This document shows, one piece after another, positions 63,001 through 64,000 of a DNA stretch of 64,000 nucleotides. Below the pieces are notes generated by a model that did not search any database, had not been told where the DNA came from, and was given only the letters and a program-made list of their open reading frames with translations. Position 1 is the stretch's first letter. The number at the start of each line of letters is the position of its first letter. Origin of the DNA: Saposhnikovia divaricata (lineage: Eukaryota > Streptophyta > Magnoliopsida > Apiales > Apiaceae); NCBI GenBank assembly GCA_036435485.1, contig CM071597.1, positions 169,738,147-169,802,146 of the forward strand. Direction: 5' to 3'. Made by a program: the position numbers and the translations under genes.

Positions 63001-64000
63001 CAATTTTAGTAATTTGACCATATCTCCTAAACCGTAAGTCAGAATGTTTCAATTTTCACGCCAAAACGATCTACGGCTCGAGATCTACGAGGACGTGTCA
63101 TAATATTACCAAGGTCAGGAAATTATATTTACTGTCATGCTCGGTTTCTAAGTGTTAACAAAATTCGGCATTACGACGGCTATAAATCGAACGTTCTAAA
63201 AATCATAACAACACAACCAAGCCACACCGGGCATATACCATCATAAACAGCAAATATACTCCATTAACAGCCTCAAGCCGTGCATAATCAGTGGGTTCTT
63301 CATTTTTATAAAAATCTATCGATAACTCATGCAATCGCTAAACTAAACGCATAAACGACTAACCCATAACCTTAATTACTCATCCATGCTTTCAATTTCA
63401 ATTTCTAAGAAGTTTCAAAATTAAAAACACTGTAGCACAGCCTATAAATCATGAGAAATGAACAAGCTAAGGTTGGAGGTGAAGAGAGTGGTTACCGTAG
63501 ATGCGTAGAGCTCGGAAAGGGCTTCGATTGGAGTACTAGAACGCAAGAAACGGACAAGGCTAGCCATGATTTCCTTTGGCAAGCATGACCTTCAGCCATG
63601 GAGAGAAAAAGATGGAGGAAGATGAGAGAAATGAGAGATATTTACTTATGGTGAAGTTGTAATAAAGCTAAATGAGTTTCTGTTCCGTGTGCGAGCGTAT
63701 ACCGTAACCTACCGTGCGTCTCATCCTCCTTCCTTCTCTTTCTTTAAAAAAATCTCAATTTCTATTCCTCAAATAACTTTTCTAATTGTGCACTTAGTCA
63801 CCACTTACTAATATGAAGCTCTCTCTGAAATTTGAGATTTTTCGGATTCCGGGATATTTTCCATTATTCATTTGATCATTTCTACATCGTTAAATCAGTT
63901 TTCTCCAATTCGCTCTTTTATGAATTCTGACGAATCCTACTTACGTTTATATATATCCTAGATTGAGAATATGCCTTCGAAATATTTCTCTGGAATAAAT
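60087..64000 (-). repeat. 5' LTR of gypsy element 3, cut by window end
   Basis: Aligns from its first base with 49966 onward. The terminal dinucleotide is TA instead of TG. A 45-bp direct repeat is kept near 60760-60837. The AT-rich zone at 61540-62160 has two extra 42-bp units (61801, 61843 and 61885 start positions). Confidence 0.9.

Larger units (their letters stand above)
49966..64000 (-). mobile_element. Gypsy element 3 (Tekay-like LTRs, internal region almost non-coding), runs past window end
   Basis: Long LTRs at 49966-54470 and from 60087 onward, PPT at 54471, PBS at 60071. The LTRs are a distant relative of element 4's (shared blocks such as TAGTCCCAGAGATGAAAT). The 5.6-kb internal region has only scattered, decayed pol traces in the order expected for a minus-strand gypsy element and no long open frame. 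Inserted in the 5' LTR of element 4; the five bases before it are GTTTA. Sampled LTR divergence is about 3.5% over 400 bp. Confidence 0.86.

Overview
The window is a nested transposable-element block from a flowering-plant nuclear genome, most likely a eudicot. The evidence is two Ty1/copia elements with plant initiator-Met tRNA primer sites, two Ty3/gypsy elements of chromovirus (Tekay/Del-like) type, a CACTA DNA transposon, and fragments of plant nuclear genes (kinesin KIN-10A, aconitase, a GT90 glycosyltransferase, a RanBP2-type zinc finger and a PAA1/HMA6-like copper ATPase). I cannot name the species. No intact cellular gene is present.

Layout. 1-14261: SIRE/Maximus-type copia element (element 1, + strand); its 5' LTR is cut by the window start. 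The 481 visible LTR bases are identical to the 3' LTR, and gag, pol and a 1342-aa third ORF are all open. 14310-16245: tandem array of about eleven 176-bp units. 16500-22590: a gene-fragment island. A broken RanBP2-type zinc-finger gene has a CACTA transposon (17195-21556, TAG target duplication) in what looks like its intron. The CACTA has no transposase but carries exons, with introns, of aconitase, KIN-10A and GT90. A copper-ATPase exon fragment follows. 22602-49965: a decayed gypsy/chromovirus element on the - strand (element 4). Its left LTR is truncated and its right (5') LTR is interrupted twice. 33673-47604: a complete second SIRE-type copia element (element 2, + strand) with TAAAG target duplications and LTRs that differ by three substitutions. 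49966-64000: a second gypsy element (element 3, - strand) with about 4.5-kb LTRs and an internal region with almost no coding capacity; it continues past the window.

History from nesting and LTR divergence sampled by eye: element 4 is oldest (about 5% between LTRs in one sample), element 3 entered its 5' LTR later (about 3.5%), and element 2 entered the same LTR very recently (about 0.25%). Element 1 is also very young.

Most interesting points. (1) The multi-gene CACTA: the aconitase exon and four KIN-10A exons are all phase 0 and collinear, so splicing would give one uninterrupted chimeric frame. (2) Both copia elements place an array of TCGA-centred repeats followed by a TATA-like box in two places, in the LTR and again just upstream of the third ORF. 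This suggests a separately driven third ORF. (3) In both copia elements pol lies in the -1 frame relative to gag, has no usable start, and begins at a conserved junction containing TTGCAGGGC-like sequence.
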